This document shows positions 52,139 through 60,334 of a DNA stretch of 64,000 nucleotides, one piece after another; position 1 is the first letter of the stretch, and every line of letters begins with the position of its first letter. Below the pieces are notes generated by a model that had not been told where the DNA came from, did no database searches, and was given only the letters and a program-made list of their open reading frames with translations. The stretch spans positions 1,337,001 to 1,401,000 of the forward strand of contig NZ_CP033433.1 in NCBI RefSeq assembly GCF_003713065.1. Reading direction: 5' to 3'. Position numbers and translations under genes: made by a program. Source of the DNA: Cohnella candidum (GTDB lineage Bacteria > Bacillota > Bacilli > Paenibacillales > Paenibacillaceae).

Positions 52139-53212
52139 TTAAAGAGCGATCGCTCCGACAAAACCGCTGAGAAGGCCGACGATGATGACCGAGCCAAGCA
52201 CGAACGCGATGATTTTGCGCGGGAACGACTTGAATACCATGAGCAGCGAAGGCAGGCTGATCGCGGGGAGCGTCAGGAGGAGCGCCGCAGCCGGTGCCGT
52301 ACTGACGCCCGCCGCGAGGAACGATTGCACGATCGGGATTTCCGCGGCGGTCGGGATGACGAACAGGGCGCCCGCGACGGCGAACAGCAGCAGGATCAGG
52401 AAACCGGAACCTTCCGTGACCGGGAACAGCCAGACCTTGAGCGCGCCCATTACCAGAACGGCGGCCAAGTATGACGGTACGACTTGAACCAGCATAGAGC
52501 CGAGGCTTTTCGCCCAGCGAAGCCAGAACGGACGGGATTCCTCCGTTTCGGCGCTCTCCTGTACCTGCATTTCAGCGGGAGCTTCCACTTCCTTGCCTTT
52601 CATCATGCGGTTGGCGATATAGCCGGTTCCGAACGTCAGCAGCGCACCGAAGACGATGCGCAGGACGGTGAACTTCCAGGACAGCACGAACGTCATGAAG
52701 ATCAGCGTCGCCGGATTCAGCAGCGGATTGCCGAGCCAGAAAGAAATCGCGGCACCGGCCGATACGTTCTTGCGGCGAAGTCCCGCGGCGATCGGCGCCG
52801 CGCAGCAGGTGCACATCATGCCGGGCAGGGCGACGATGCCTCCGTAGAACGCGCTTTTGAAGCGGCTGCCGCCGAGCACCCGCTGCAGCCAGCGGACCGG
52901 GATCAACACCTGGACCAGCGAGCCGAGCAGGATGCCCAGAACGGCCGCTTTCCAGACGGATTTGAAGTATTTCCGCGCGTATTCCCACGCGCCGTTCCAT
53001 GTCGGCGAATCGGCCTGTCCGGCCGGATCGCCCAGGATCGAAGAGCCTATCGAATGGCTCGTTGCCGAAGTTAGAGCTTTATGATAATAAGGCCACCATT
53101 TGACGTACATGAGTCCGGCGGCTGCTATAAGAACGAATATGAGAACCAACGCGACCGTTTTGGCCGTATTCTGGGATTCGTGACGCAGGCTGAGCCCGTT
53201 CGATTGCGACAT
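52139..53212 (-). CDS. ArsP/DUF318-type permease
   Basis: A 357-residue membrane protein with eight or more helices of the PF03773 permease family. The family marks are PGMMCTCCAAPIAAGLRRK with a Cys pair, FWLGNPLLNPATL, and in the second half VIPTAAEIPIVQSFLAAG. Some members export organoarsenicals; most have no known substrate. GGAGG is 9 nt before the ATG. It is divergent from selD with only 80-150 bp between, which allows common control. Confidence 0.85.
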   Translation of the reverse strand: MSQSNGLSLRHESQNTAKTVALVLIFVLIAAAGLMYVKWWPYYHKALTSATSHSIGSSILGDPAGQADSPTWNGAWEYARKYFKSVWKAAVLGILLGSLVQVLIPVRWLQRVLGGSRFKSAFYGGIVALPGMMCTCCAAPIAAGLRRKNVSAGAAISFWLGNPLLNPATLIFMTFVLSWKFTVLRIVFGALLTFGTGYIANRMMKGKEVEAPAEMQVQESAETEESRPFWLRWAKSLGSMLVQVVPSYLAAVLVMGALKVWLFPVTEGSGFLILLLFAVAGALFVIPTAAEIPIVQSFLAAGVSTAPAAALLLTLPAISLPSLLMVFKSFPRKIIAFVLGSVIIVGLLSGFVGAIAL

Positions 53213-53359
53213 GTGGACATTCCTCCGATTCCGGCGATAGATTTGCCATCAAGCAGTATAACATAGTTCGAATGAGACGGGGGACGGGAATGTTTGCTTC
53301 ATGGAATGGGAATCGTGTACGATTTAATTATTCGAGAACAGAAAGGGATGTCGATTTCC

Positions 53360-54412
53360 ATGGAAACCTCAGAGAACGTGAAATTGACTTCGCTCTCCAG
53401 CAAAGGCGGATGCGGCTGCAAGATCGGACCGGCCGACCTCATGCAGGTCATCCGCAGCCTGCCGCCGTCGACGCCGGACCCGAACTTGCTTGTCGGGCTG
53501 GATACGAGCGACGACGCGGGGGTGTACAAGCTGACCGACGATCTTGCCATCGTGCAGACGGTCGACTTCTTCACGCCGATCGTCGATGATCCTTACTCCT
53601 TCGGCCAAATTGCCGCAGCGAATGCGATCAGCGACATTTATGCGATGGGCGCTAAGCCTTTAACGGTATTAAATATCGTCGCATTCCCGATTTCCACGCT
53701 GGACAAGCGCATTTTGGCGGACATTCTCCGCGGCGCGTCGGATAAAGTCCGGGAGGCGGGAGCGACGTTGGTCGGCGGGCATTCCATCGACGACAAGGAA
53801 CCGAAATTCGGTCTGGCGGTCACGGGCATCGTCCATCCGGACAAAGCCCGCACCAACGCGGGAGCGAAGCCGGGCGACAAGATGATCCTGACGAAGCCGA
53901 TAGGGGTCGGTATCCTGACGACGTCGATCAAGAAAGGCGAATTATCCGAAACGGAAATCGCCCGGGTGACGGAAGTCATGGCCACGCTGAACAAGAAGGC
54001 GGCCGAAACGATGGAGCCGTATGACGTTCACGCCGTCACCGACGTGACGGGCTTCGGCCTGATCGGGCACAGCCTGGAGATGGCCAAAGGCAGCGGAGCG
54101 GGCATCCTGATCCGCCGAGGCTCCGTCCCGGTGCTGCCGCGCGTCCGCGAGTTGGCCGAACGCGGTTACGTGCCCGGCGGCACGAAAAACAACTTCAACC
54201 ACGTGCAGGAGAACGTCGACTTCCCCGAAGCGATGGATCAGACGGACCGCTATATTCTGTGCGACGCGGTGACCTCCGGCGGGCTGCTCATTTCCGTCGC
54301 GGGTACGGAGGGAGACCGCTTGCTGGCGGATCTCCGCCAAGCCGGCGTCGACGCCCACCTCATCGGGGAAGTGACCGGGGAACATGCCGGCCGGATCGTC
54401 GTGACGGAATAA
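53360..54412 (+). CDS. selD: Selenide, water dikinase (selenophosphate synthase)
   Basis: A 350-residue enzyme making selenophosphate from selenide and ATP. The catalytic loop is SKGGCGCKIGPADL, with Cys18 (not selenocysteine) and Lys21. Further marks are GLDTSDDAGVYKL, VDFFTPIVDDPYSFGQIAAA (metal and ATP ligands) and VGGHSIDDKEPKFGLAVTG. The start is ATG 53360 (AAAGGG 12 nt upstream); ATG 53348 and 53294 are alternatives. It is followed 34 nt later by selU, so selenophosphate is used at least for tRNA selenouridine. Confidence 0.95.
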   Translation: METSENVKLTSLSSKGGCGCKIGPADLMQVIRSLPPSTPDPNLLVGLDTSDDAGVYKLTDDLAIVQTVDFFTPIVDDPYSFGQIAAANAISDIYAMGAKPLTVLNIVAFPISTLDKRILADILRGASDKVREAGATLVGGHSIDDKEPKFGLAVTGIVHPDKARTNAGAKPGDKMILTKPIGVGILTTSIKKGELSETEIARVTEVMATLNKKAAETMEPYDVHAVTDVTGFGLIGHSLEMAKGSGAGILIRRGSVPVLPRVRELAERGYVPGGTKNNFNHVQENVDFPEAMDQTDRYILCDAVTSGGLLISVAGTEGDRLLADLRQAGVDAHLIGEVTGEHAGRIVVTE

Positions 54413-54446
54413 CGGACAACCGGATTTACAAACGAGGGAGACAGCC

Positions 54447-55484
54447 ATGTTCCAGGACATTTTGCCGGAAAGCTTGAACGGCTTGCGCCGCAGCCGGGAG
54501 CTTACGGTCATTGACGTAAGGTCGCCGTCCGAATACGAGGATTCCACGATCCCGGGCAGCTTGAACATTCCATTGTTCGATGATGCCGAGAGGGCGGAAA
54601 TCGGCACCATTTACAAGCAGGTCAGCGTGGAGGCCGCCAAACAGCGAGGGCTGGAGATCGTCTCGGCCAAGCTGCCGGCGTTCATCCGCGCTTTTTCCGA
54701 GATTCCCGGGAAGAAGGCGGTGTTCTGCTGGAGAGGCGGCATGCGGAGCAGAACGACCGCGACCGTCCTGAGCTTGATGGGCATTCACGCCTACCGTGTC
54801 GCAGGAGGTTACCGCGATTACCGCAAGTGGGTCGTCGAGACGCTGGAAGAATACTCGCTCAAGTGTCCGGCATACGTCCTGCACGGAAATACGGGAACCG
54901 GGAAAACCTCGATCCTGCGCGGTCTGAAGGAGCAAGGCTATCCGGTGCTGGATCTTGAAGGGCTCGCAGGACACCGGGGATCGATTTTCGGGGAAATCGG
55001 TCTGCGAAGCCACAATCAGAAAACGTTCGATTCGCTGCTGCTGGACGAACTGCTGGCTTACGATGAAGCCCCTTACCTGCTGATGGAGGCGGAAAGCAAA
55101 AGAATCGGCAAAGCCGTGCTGCCCGATTTTCTGATGCGCGGCAAAGAGCAGGGCCGCCACATCTGGCTGGAGCTTCCGATGGAAGAGAGGGTGCGCAACC
55201 TCTTGGAAGACTACCGACCGTGGGAGCACGCGGAGGAATGCCTGGTCGCGTTCCGTCAGATCAAGTCCCGGATCCATACGCCGATCGCCGCCGAAATCGA
55301 AGGCTGCCTGCGGACGGATAGATTCGACAAAGCGGTGGAGATGCTGCTCACCCATTATTACGATCCCCGCTACGCTCATTCTTCTGAAGGATACGAAGAT
55401 GAGGGGCATCTGATCATCAGCGCGCGGACGGTGGAAGAGGCCGCCGAAGAGGTGGCGCGGCTGCTGCCGCCTTCTGCGGGCTGA
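54447..55484 (+). CDS. selU: tRNA 2-selenouridine synthase
   Basis: A 345-residue enzyme (also named MnmH) that replaces sulfur by selenium at the wobble uridine of certain tRNAs. The N-terminal rhodanese domain has VIDVRSPSEYEDSTIPG and the catalytic Cys in AVFCWRGGMRS. The C-terminal part has a P-loop, HGNTGTGKTSILRGLK. GAGGGAG precedes the ATG. It depends on the product of selD upstream. Confidence 0.93.
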   Translation: MFQDILPESLNGLRRSRELTVIDVRSPSEYEDSTIPGSLNIPLFDDAERAEIGTIYKQVSVEAAKQRGLEIVSAKLPAFIRAFSEIPGKKAVFCWRGGMRSRTTATVLSLMGIHAYRVAGGYRDYRKWVVETLEEYSLKCPAYVLHGNTGTGKTSILRGLKEQGYPVLDLEGLAGHRGSIFGEIGLRSHNQKTFDSLLLDELLAYDEAPYLLMEAESKRIGKAVLPDFLMRGKEQGRHIWLELPMEERVRNLLEDYRPWEHAEECLVAFRQIKSRIHTPIAAEIEGCLRTDRFDKAVEMLLTHYYDPRYAHSSEGYEDEGHLIISARTVEEAAEEVARLLPPSAG

Positions 55485-55566
55485 AGAGAAGGGCACAATC
55501 AAACGGATGACAAACGCCGGGCTTTCCCTTTATAATGGTTGGAAAATCTTCCAAGGGGGAACCGGC

Positions 55567-56193
55567 ATGTTCGGCATCGAGCATTATACGTTGTTTTTGT
55601 TATCCGGCATTTTATTGAATCTCACGCCGGGAACCGATACTTTGTACATCCTGAGCCGGACGGTGGCGCAGGGTAAACGGGCGGGAATCCTGTCCGTCCT
55701 CGGCATCGTATCGGGCGTGTTCTTCCATACCCTGTTCGCGGCTTTCGGCTTGTCCGTCATCCTCATGCAATCGGCGCTCGCGTTCAGTGTCGTCAAATGG
55801 CTGGGGGCCGGCTATCTGATCTATATCGGGATCAAAAGCCTGAAGTCCCGTGCGAATCCCCTGGTGTTGGAGCAGACGGAGCGGACGGCCGGCAAAAAGA
55901 TCTATTTGCAGGGACTGCTTACGAACGTGCTCAATCCGAAGGTCGCGTTGTTTTTCCTCGCGTTCCTGCCGCAGTTCATCGAGCCGGATCGGACCACCGG
56001 CGTTCTGCCGTTCATTTTGCTGGGCTTGACCTTCATCGTGACCGGCACTTTATGGAATTTCGTGCTCGTCTGGGGCTCCAGCCTGCTGACGCGCAAGCTG
56101 AGAAGCGGCAGCGTCGCGAAATATTTGAACAAGATTTCCGGCGTCGTGTTCATCGGCCTCGGGATCAAGCTGCTTCGCACGACAAGAACGTAA
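55567..56193 (+). CDS. LysE/RhtB-family exporter
   Basis: A 208-residue membrane protein with about six helices. The family start FLLSGILLNLTPGTDTLYIL, then GKRAGILSVLGIVSG and NVLNPKVALFFLAFLPQFI, are standard for amino-acid exporters of the LysE/RhtB group. ATG 55567 follows AAGGGGG; an earlier in-frame ATG at 55507 lacks membrane homology. A terminator follows. Confidence 0.9.
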   Translation: MFGIEHYTLFLLSGILLNLTPGTDTLYILSRTVAQGKRAGILSVLGIVSGVFFHTLFAAFGLSVILMQSALAFSVVKWLGAGYLIYIGIKSLKSRANPLVLEQTERTAGKKIYLQGLLTNVLNPKVALFFLAFLPQFIEPDRTTGVLPFILLGLTFIVTGTLWNFVLVWGSSLLTRKLRSGSVAKYLNKISGVVFIGLGIKLLRTTRT

Positions 56194-56216
56194 CGGACTC
56201 GCTTGTCGGTCAGATT

Positions 56217-56242
56217 AGCCCGCGTATAACGCGGGCTTTTTT
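56217..56242 (+). terminator. Terminator after the LysE-type gene
   Basis: GCCCGCGT pairs with ACGCGGGC around ATA and is followed by six T. Confidence 0.92.
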
Positions 56243-56325
56243 GCGTTCCGGGCGAGGGATACGGCGAAGGAAGGATTGGAAAACCTAAGGCCGATAACCA
56301 GGATAGAAGAAGAGGGGCGAACAAC

Positions 56326-57600
56326 GTGTTTCATTCGGATGCCGAAAAGCTGATCGGGCAGATCCGGGAAAGGTCGATCCCGCTGAACCGGCCGGACGAT
56401 CTGGACGCGATCGTGGAAGCCGCCGCTGACGCCCGGGTCGTGCTGCTCGGAGAAGCGTCCCACGGCACGTCGGAATTCTATACGCTTCGTATGGAAATCA
56501 CCAAACGGCTCATCCGGACCAAGGGATTCCATTTCGTCGCGGTCGAAGGGGATTGGCCCTCCTGCGGCACGCTGAACCGGTATGTCAAAAATGCTCCGGG
56601 AGCTGCGGTAAGCGTCCGGGAAGCGCTGGAGGATTTCAACCGGTGGCCGACGTGGATGTGGGCGAATCGCGAAGTGATGGAGCTTGCGGACTGGCTGCGC
56701 AAGCATAATGACGAATTGTCGCAGTCCGGCCGTAAAGTCGGTTTTTACGGATTGGACGTGTACAGCCTGTGGGAGTCGATGGAAGAGGTCATCCGCCATC
56801 TGGAACGAACAGGGGCGTCCGAGTTGCAGACGGCGAAAGAGGCGTTCGCCTGCTTCGACCCGTTCAGCAGGGATCCCCAAACTTACGGGGTGTCGGCGGC
56901 TTTCTTCTCGGATACCTGCGAGGACGAGGTGGTCAAGCTGCTGTCGGAGCTTCGCGCTAAGCGGAAACGCGCGGAGGAAGACGCGGAAGCCGCGCTGCAC
57001 GACGAGGTGAATGCGCTCGTGGCGGTGAACGCCGAACGCTATTACCGTTCCATGGTGCGAGGCGGACCGGAGTCGTGGAACATCCGGGATGAACATATGG
57101 TCGAGGCGTTAAACCGCGTGAGGGCGTTTTACGGTCCCGACGCGAAAGCGATCGTCTGGGAGCACAACACGCATATCGGGGACGCAAGGGCGACGGACAT
57201 GGCGGAGGAAGGAATGGTCAACGTCGGCCAGTTGGTGCGTGAGCAACTCGGGCGGGACCAAGTGTTCGCCGTCGGGTTCGGCTCGCATCGCGGCACGGTC
57301 ATCGCGGCCCGAGAGTGGGGCGGCGAGATCGAACGCATGGACGTGCCGCCCGCGATCGACGGCAGCTGGGAAGACCTGATGCACCGGGCCGGCCGCGAGG
57401 ATAAAATCGTGATGCTTCGGGAGCATGAAGACCTGTTCGCGGAGACGATCGGACACCGCGCGATCGGCGTCGTTTACCACCCGCGCCGGGAGCGCGGCAA
57501 CTACGTTCCGTCACGCATGTCGAGCCGGTATGACGCGTTCGTTTACGTAGACGTTACGAAGGCGCTGGAACCGCTGCAGGTGGAGGTCTTGCACGTTTGA
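56326..57600 (+). CDS. Erythromycin esterase-family protein
   Basis: A 424-residue cytoplasmic protein of the EreA/succinoglycan-biosynthesis esterase fold. Family motifs are VVLLGEASHGTSEFYTLR, VAVEGDWPSC, FYGLDVYSLW and IVWEHNTHIGDARATD, with the catalytic His and Glu positions kept. Most chromosomal members do not confer macrolide resistance and their substrate is unknown, so resistance should not be assumed. It starts at GTG with AGAGGGG upstream. Confidence 0.88.
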   Translation: MFHSDAEKLIGQIRERSIPLNRPDDLDAIVEAAADARVVLLGEASHGTSEFYTLRMEITKRLIRTKGFHFVAVEGDWPSCGTLNRYVKNAPGAAVSVREALEDFNRWPTWMWANREVMELADWLRKHNDELSQSGRKVGFYGLDVYSLWESMEEVIRHLERTGASELQTAKEAFACFDPFSRDPQTYGVSAAFFSDTCEDEVVKLLSELRAKRKRAEEDAEAALHDEVNALVAVNAERYYRSMVRGGPESWNIRDEHMVEALNRVRAFYGPDAKAIVWEHNTHIGDARATDMAEEGMVNVGQLVREQLGRDQVFAVGFGSHRGTVIAAREWGGEIERMDVPPAIDGSWEDLMHRAGREDKIVMLREHEDLFAETIGHRAIGVVYHPRRERGNYVPSRMSSRYDAFVYVDVTKALEPLQVEVLHV

Positions 57601-57693
57601 CGCGCTGGAAGCTGGAAGCAAAAAAAGATTCATTTTGTCCTCCGCCGGATGGTAAAGTTCAAAGAGAGAACTTTGCACGAAGGAGAGAGGCTC

Positions 57694-58815
57694 ATGGCGT
57701 ACTGGAAAACAAAGACCGCGGTTTCGGTGCTGGCCGCCTGGCTCGGCTGGACCGCCGTGTCGCTGTCCGAGCAGGTTACGCCGCAGGCTCATGGGGCGAA
57801 TGCGGCGATTTCGTCTTATACGACGCTGAGGACGGCCTTGAAGCAGCACTTGACGTCCCGGGAAACATCGTTTACCGTGCCTTATAAAGGCGCCACCGGC
57901 TCGCTTTCCGCGGACATTTCCAAAGCGATCGAATCGATTTTCGCAGCCGACGACGGTTTGGCCTATACGGTTTCTTCCTATCGCTGGAGCATGTCCTATA
58001 CGAAGAAAGAGGCGACAATCCGCGTTCAGGTCGGCTACTGGGAGAACGCCAAGCAGACCGAGTACGTGACCGCCCGCGTGAAAGAAATCGCCAAATCGAT
58101 TTTCAAACCGGGCATGAACGCGCACGAGAAAGTGAAGGCGGTTCACGACTGGGTACTTCTGAACGTCGCTTACGACCGTACGTTGGTCCAGCACTCCGCT
58201 TATGCCGCGCTGACGAAGGGCGTCACCGTGTGCCAAGGTTATGCGCTGCTCACGTATCGGCTGCTGAACGAAGGCGGCATTCAAAACCGCATCGTGGAAG
58301 GGACGGTGTCCACCGGCCCTCATGCATGGAACCTCGTGAACCTGGACGGCAAATGGTACCATCTCGACACGACCTTCGACGATCCGGTGCCGGACGCCAA
58401 GGGAAGGACGACTTACGGGTATTATTTAATTACCGATGAGCAGATCGGCCGGGATCACCGGTGGACCAAGACCTATCCGGCGGCCGTCACTTCCTATGGA
58501 GTAACGCTTAAGAAGGCGATCGCAGCCGACGGCAAAAAAGCTTCGTTCTACGACGGCTTGCGGAACACGCTCGGTTATCCGCTGCTGGACGCGAAAAACA
58601 CGGCCGATAACGAAAGCGAGCTGGGAGAGAGGATTCGCTCCGCCCGCAAAGCGGGCAAGTCGTCGGTGACCGTCCGATGGACGGCGGGTACTCGCCAGCC
58701 GGATCTGCAAGCACTGCTGGACGAGGTGCCGGGGCTGAAGTCGGTGTCGACTTCTTCATTGCCTTTTCCTCTTGGGGATCCCGGAGATACGGTGTTAAAG
58801 GTGGAATTCCGATGA
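57694..58815 (+). CDS. Secreted transglutaminase-like protein
   Basis: A 373-residue exported protein. A signal peptide (about 1-35, with VSVLAAWLGWTAVSLS) is followed by a helical region, then a transglutaminase-like core with the catalytic triad segments VCQGYALLTYRLL (Cys), GPHAWNLVNL (His) and HLDTTFDDP (Asp). Such proteins act as proteases or crosslinkers at the cell surface. ATG 57694 is taken because GGAGAGAGG precedes it. It overlaps the next gene by 4 nt. Confidence 0.88.
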   Translation: MAYWKTKTAVSVLAAWLGWTAVSLSEQVTPQAHGANAAISSYTTLRTALKQHLTSRETSFTVPYKGATGSLSADISKAIESIFAADDGLAYTVSSYRWSMSYTKKEATIRVQVGYWENAKQTEYVTARVKEIAKSIFKPGMNAHEKVKAVHDWVLLNVAYDRTLVQHSAYAALTKGVTVCQGYALLTYRLLNEGGIQNRIVEGTVSTGPHAWNLVNLDGKWYHLDTTFDDPVPDAKGRTTYGYYLITDEQIGRDHRWTKTYPAAVTSYGVTLKKAIAADGKKASFYDGLRNTLGYPLLDAKNTADNESELGERIRSARKAGKSSVTVRWTAGTRQPDLQALLDEVPGLKSVSTSSLPFPLGDPGDTVLKVEFR

Positions 58816-59795
58816 AAGCCGTTTTGGTAGATGAGAAGACGAAATCTTTGTTCTTAGGCGAAGCCGACGAACCGAAGCTGCCTGAGGACGGGCTGCGGGT
58901 GCGCGTTCGCGCGACGGCGCTCAACCGTGCGGATTTGCTGCAGCGTCGCGGCTTGTACCCGCCGCCTCCGGGGGAATCATCGATCCTCGGATTGGAAATG
59001 GCCGGCGAGGTGGAGGAAGCGGGACCGGCGGCCTCCGGCGGTTGGAAACCTGGCGACCGCGTGTTTGCGCTGCTCCCCGGAGGCGGCTACGCCGAGCGGG
59101 TGTGCATTCCGGCGGGCATGGCCATGAGGGTGCCGGATTCCTGGACGTTCGAGGAGGCGGCGGCGGTTCCGGAGGCATTCTTGACCGCCTATTTGAACCT
59201 GTTCGAGCTTGGCGGCCTGAAAGCAGGCCGGACGGCGCTGATTCACGCGGGAGCGAGCGGCGTCGGCACGGCAGCTATCCAGCTGGCGAGGGAAGCCGGG
59301 GTGAAAACCATCGGCACCGCAGGCAGCGAAGCCAAACGGGCTTTATGCGCCCAGCTCGGCGCCGCGAGGGTCATTGATTACCGCGCGGGGGACTTCTCCG
59401 CGGAGGTGTTGGAGGAGACGGACGGCAAAGGCGTCGACTTCATCCTGGACTCCGTCGGCGCGCCGTATTGGCGGCAAAACCTCGCATCGCTCGCGATGGA
59501 CGGCCGGCTCATCATCCTCGGCACGATGGGCGGGAGCCGCGTGGAAGATGTCGATTTGGGCGATCTGCTGCGCCGGCGGATCCAGGTGATCGGAACCGCG
59601 CTGCGCTCGCAGCCGAAGGAAGAGAAAATCCGCCTGACGGAGCGGTTCGCCGCATTCGCCATGCCCGGCTTGCAGGCAGGACGGATTCGGCCGGTCATCG
59701 ACTCCGTCTGGGACTGGGAGAAAGCGGCCGAGGCGCATGCTTACATGGAGCAGAACCTCAACGCAGGCAAAATCGTTCTCCGGGTTGGCGGGTAA
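58812..59795 (+). CDS. NAD(P)H:quinone oxidoreductase, zinc-less MDR
   Basis: A 327-residue medium-chain reductase of the quinone oxidoreductase (PIG3-like) type. It shows VRATALNRADLLQRRGLYPPP, then LEMAGEVEEAG, and the nucleotide site ALIHAGASGVGTAAIQLAREAG. Zinc ligands are absent. It starts at the ATGA overlap with the transglutaminase-like gene after AAAGGTGG. Coupling to a secreted protein is odd and may be positional only. Confidence 0.92.
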   Translation: MKAVLVDEKTKSLFLGEADEPKLPEDGLRVRVRATALNRADLLQRRGLYPPPPGESSILGLEMAGEVEEAGPAASGGWKPGDRVFALLPGGGYAERVCIPAGMAMRVPDSWTFEEAAAVPEAFLTAYLNLFELGGLKAGRTALIHAGASGVGTAAIQLAREAGVKTIGTAGSEAKRALCAQLGAARVIDYRAGDFSAEVLEETDGKGVDFILDSVGAPYWRQNLASLAMDGRLIILGTMGGSRVEDVDLGDLLRRRIQVIGTALRSQPKEEKIRLTERFAAFAMPGLQAGRIRPVIDSVWDWEKAAEAHAYMEQNLNAGKIVLRVGG

Positions 59796-59813
59796 GAGGG
59801 GGCGGACCGGATC

Positions 59814-60027
59814 GGATTTCGCTCTGCTTGGTCTCCGTAAGACGGCGCAACCTTCTTCGGGAGCGGATTTCGCTCTGCCTGGTCTCCGCAAGACGGTGAT
59901 ACCGTCTTCGAGAGCGAATTCCGTTCTGCCGAGTCGCCGTAAGACGGCGCAACCGTCTTCGGGATCGGATTTCGCTTTGCCTGGTCTCCGCAAGACGGCG
60001 AAACCGTCCTCGGCAGCGGATTTCGCT
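59814..60027 (+). repeat. Four 51-bp tandem repeats with conserved hairpin
   Basis: Four copies of a 51-bp unit starting GGATTTCGCT, plus the first 10 bp of a fifth. Each holds AAGACGG, a 5-nt loop and CCGTCTT; arms are kept (one mismatch in units 1 and 4) while loops vary (CGCAA, TGATA, CGCAA, CGAAA). It begins 19 bp after the stop of the oxidoreductase gene. No ribosome site starts a reading frame. Confidence 0.9.
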
Positions 60028-60032
60028 AAACT

Positions 60033-60199
60033 ACGACTACTTAAGCCTGTGCGAACTTCCGTAACTCGATCCTCAAAGTAAACGACGACTACTTAAACCC
60101 GTGCGTATCTTCGCAATCCCACTCCTTAAGTAAACCACGACTACTTAAACCCTCACGTACCCCCACAATCCAACTCCTTAAGTAAACCACGACTACTTA
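60033..60199 (+). repeat. Three 52-bp tandem repeats with TTAAGTA/TACTTAA dyad
   Basis: Three copies of a 52-bp unit starting ACGACTACTTAA and an 11-bp fourth start. At the unit borders TTAAGTA and TACTTAA form a 7-bp hairpin around 9 nt. This array follows the 51-bp array directly but is unrelated in sequence. The rest of the 59796-60334 gap holds the promoter of the next gene. Confidence 0.88.
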
Positions 60200-60257
60200 T
60201 GGCCCGCTCATACCGCGAAATCATGAAAATCTTAATACAATCTTGATACAAAATGTA

Positions 60258-60286
60258 TTGTGTTGTTTCCATTAACCTCCTAGAAT
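60258..60286 (+). promoter_or_regulatory. Vegetative promoter of the Calx-beta protein gene
   Basis: TTGTGT (60258-60263), 17 bp, TAGAAT (60281-60286). It is 48 bp before the GTG start. Confidence 0.6.
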
Positions 60287-60334
60287 GATGTAGTTATACG
60301 TAATGTATCTAAAATATCATTTGGAGGTTGAATC

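Noticed and set aside
56326..57600. Macrolide resistance gene
   Set aside because: The family is broad and mostly not linked to resistance; there is no mobile context.
60033..60199. CRISPR-like look of the 52-bp repeats
   Set aside because: Repeats are degenerate and continuous, without spacers of separate origin.
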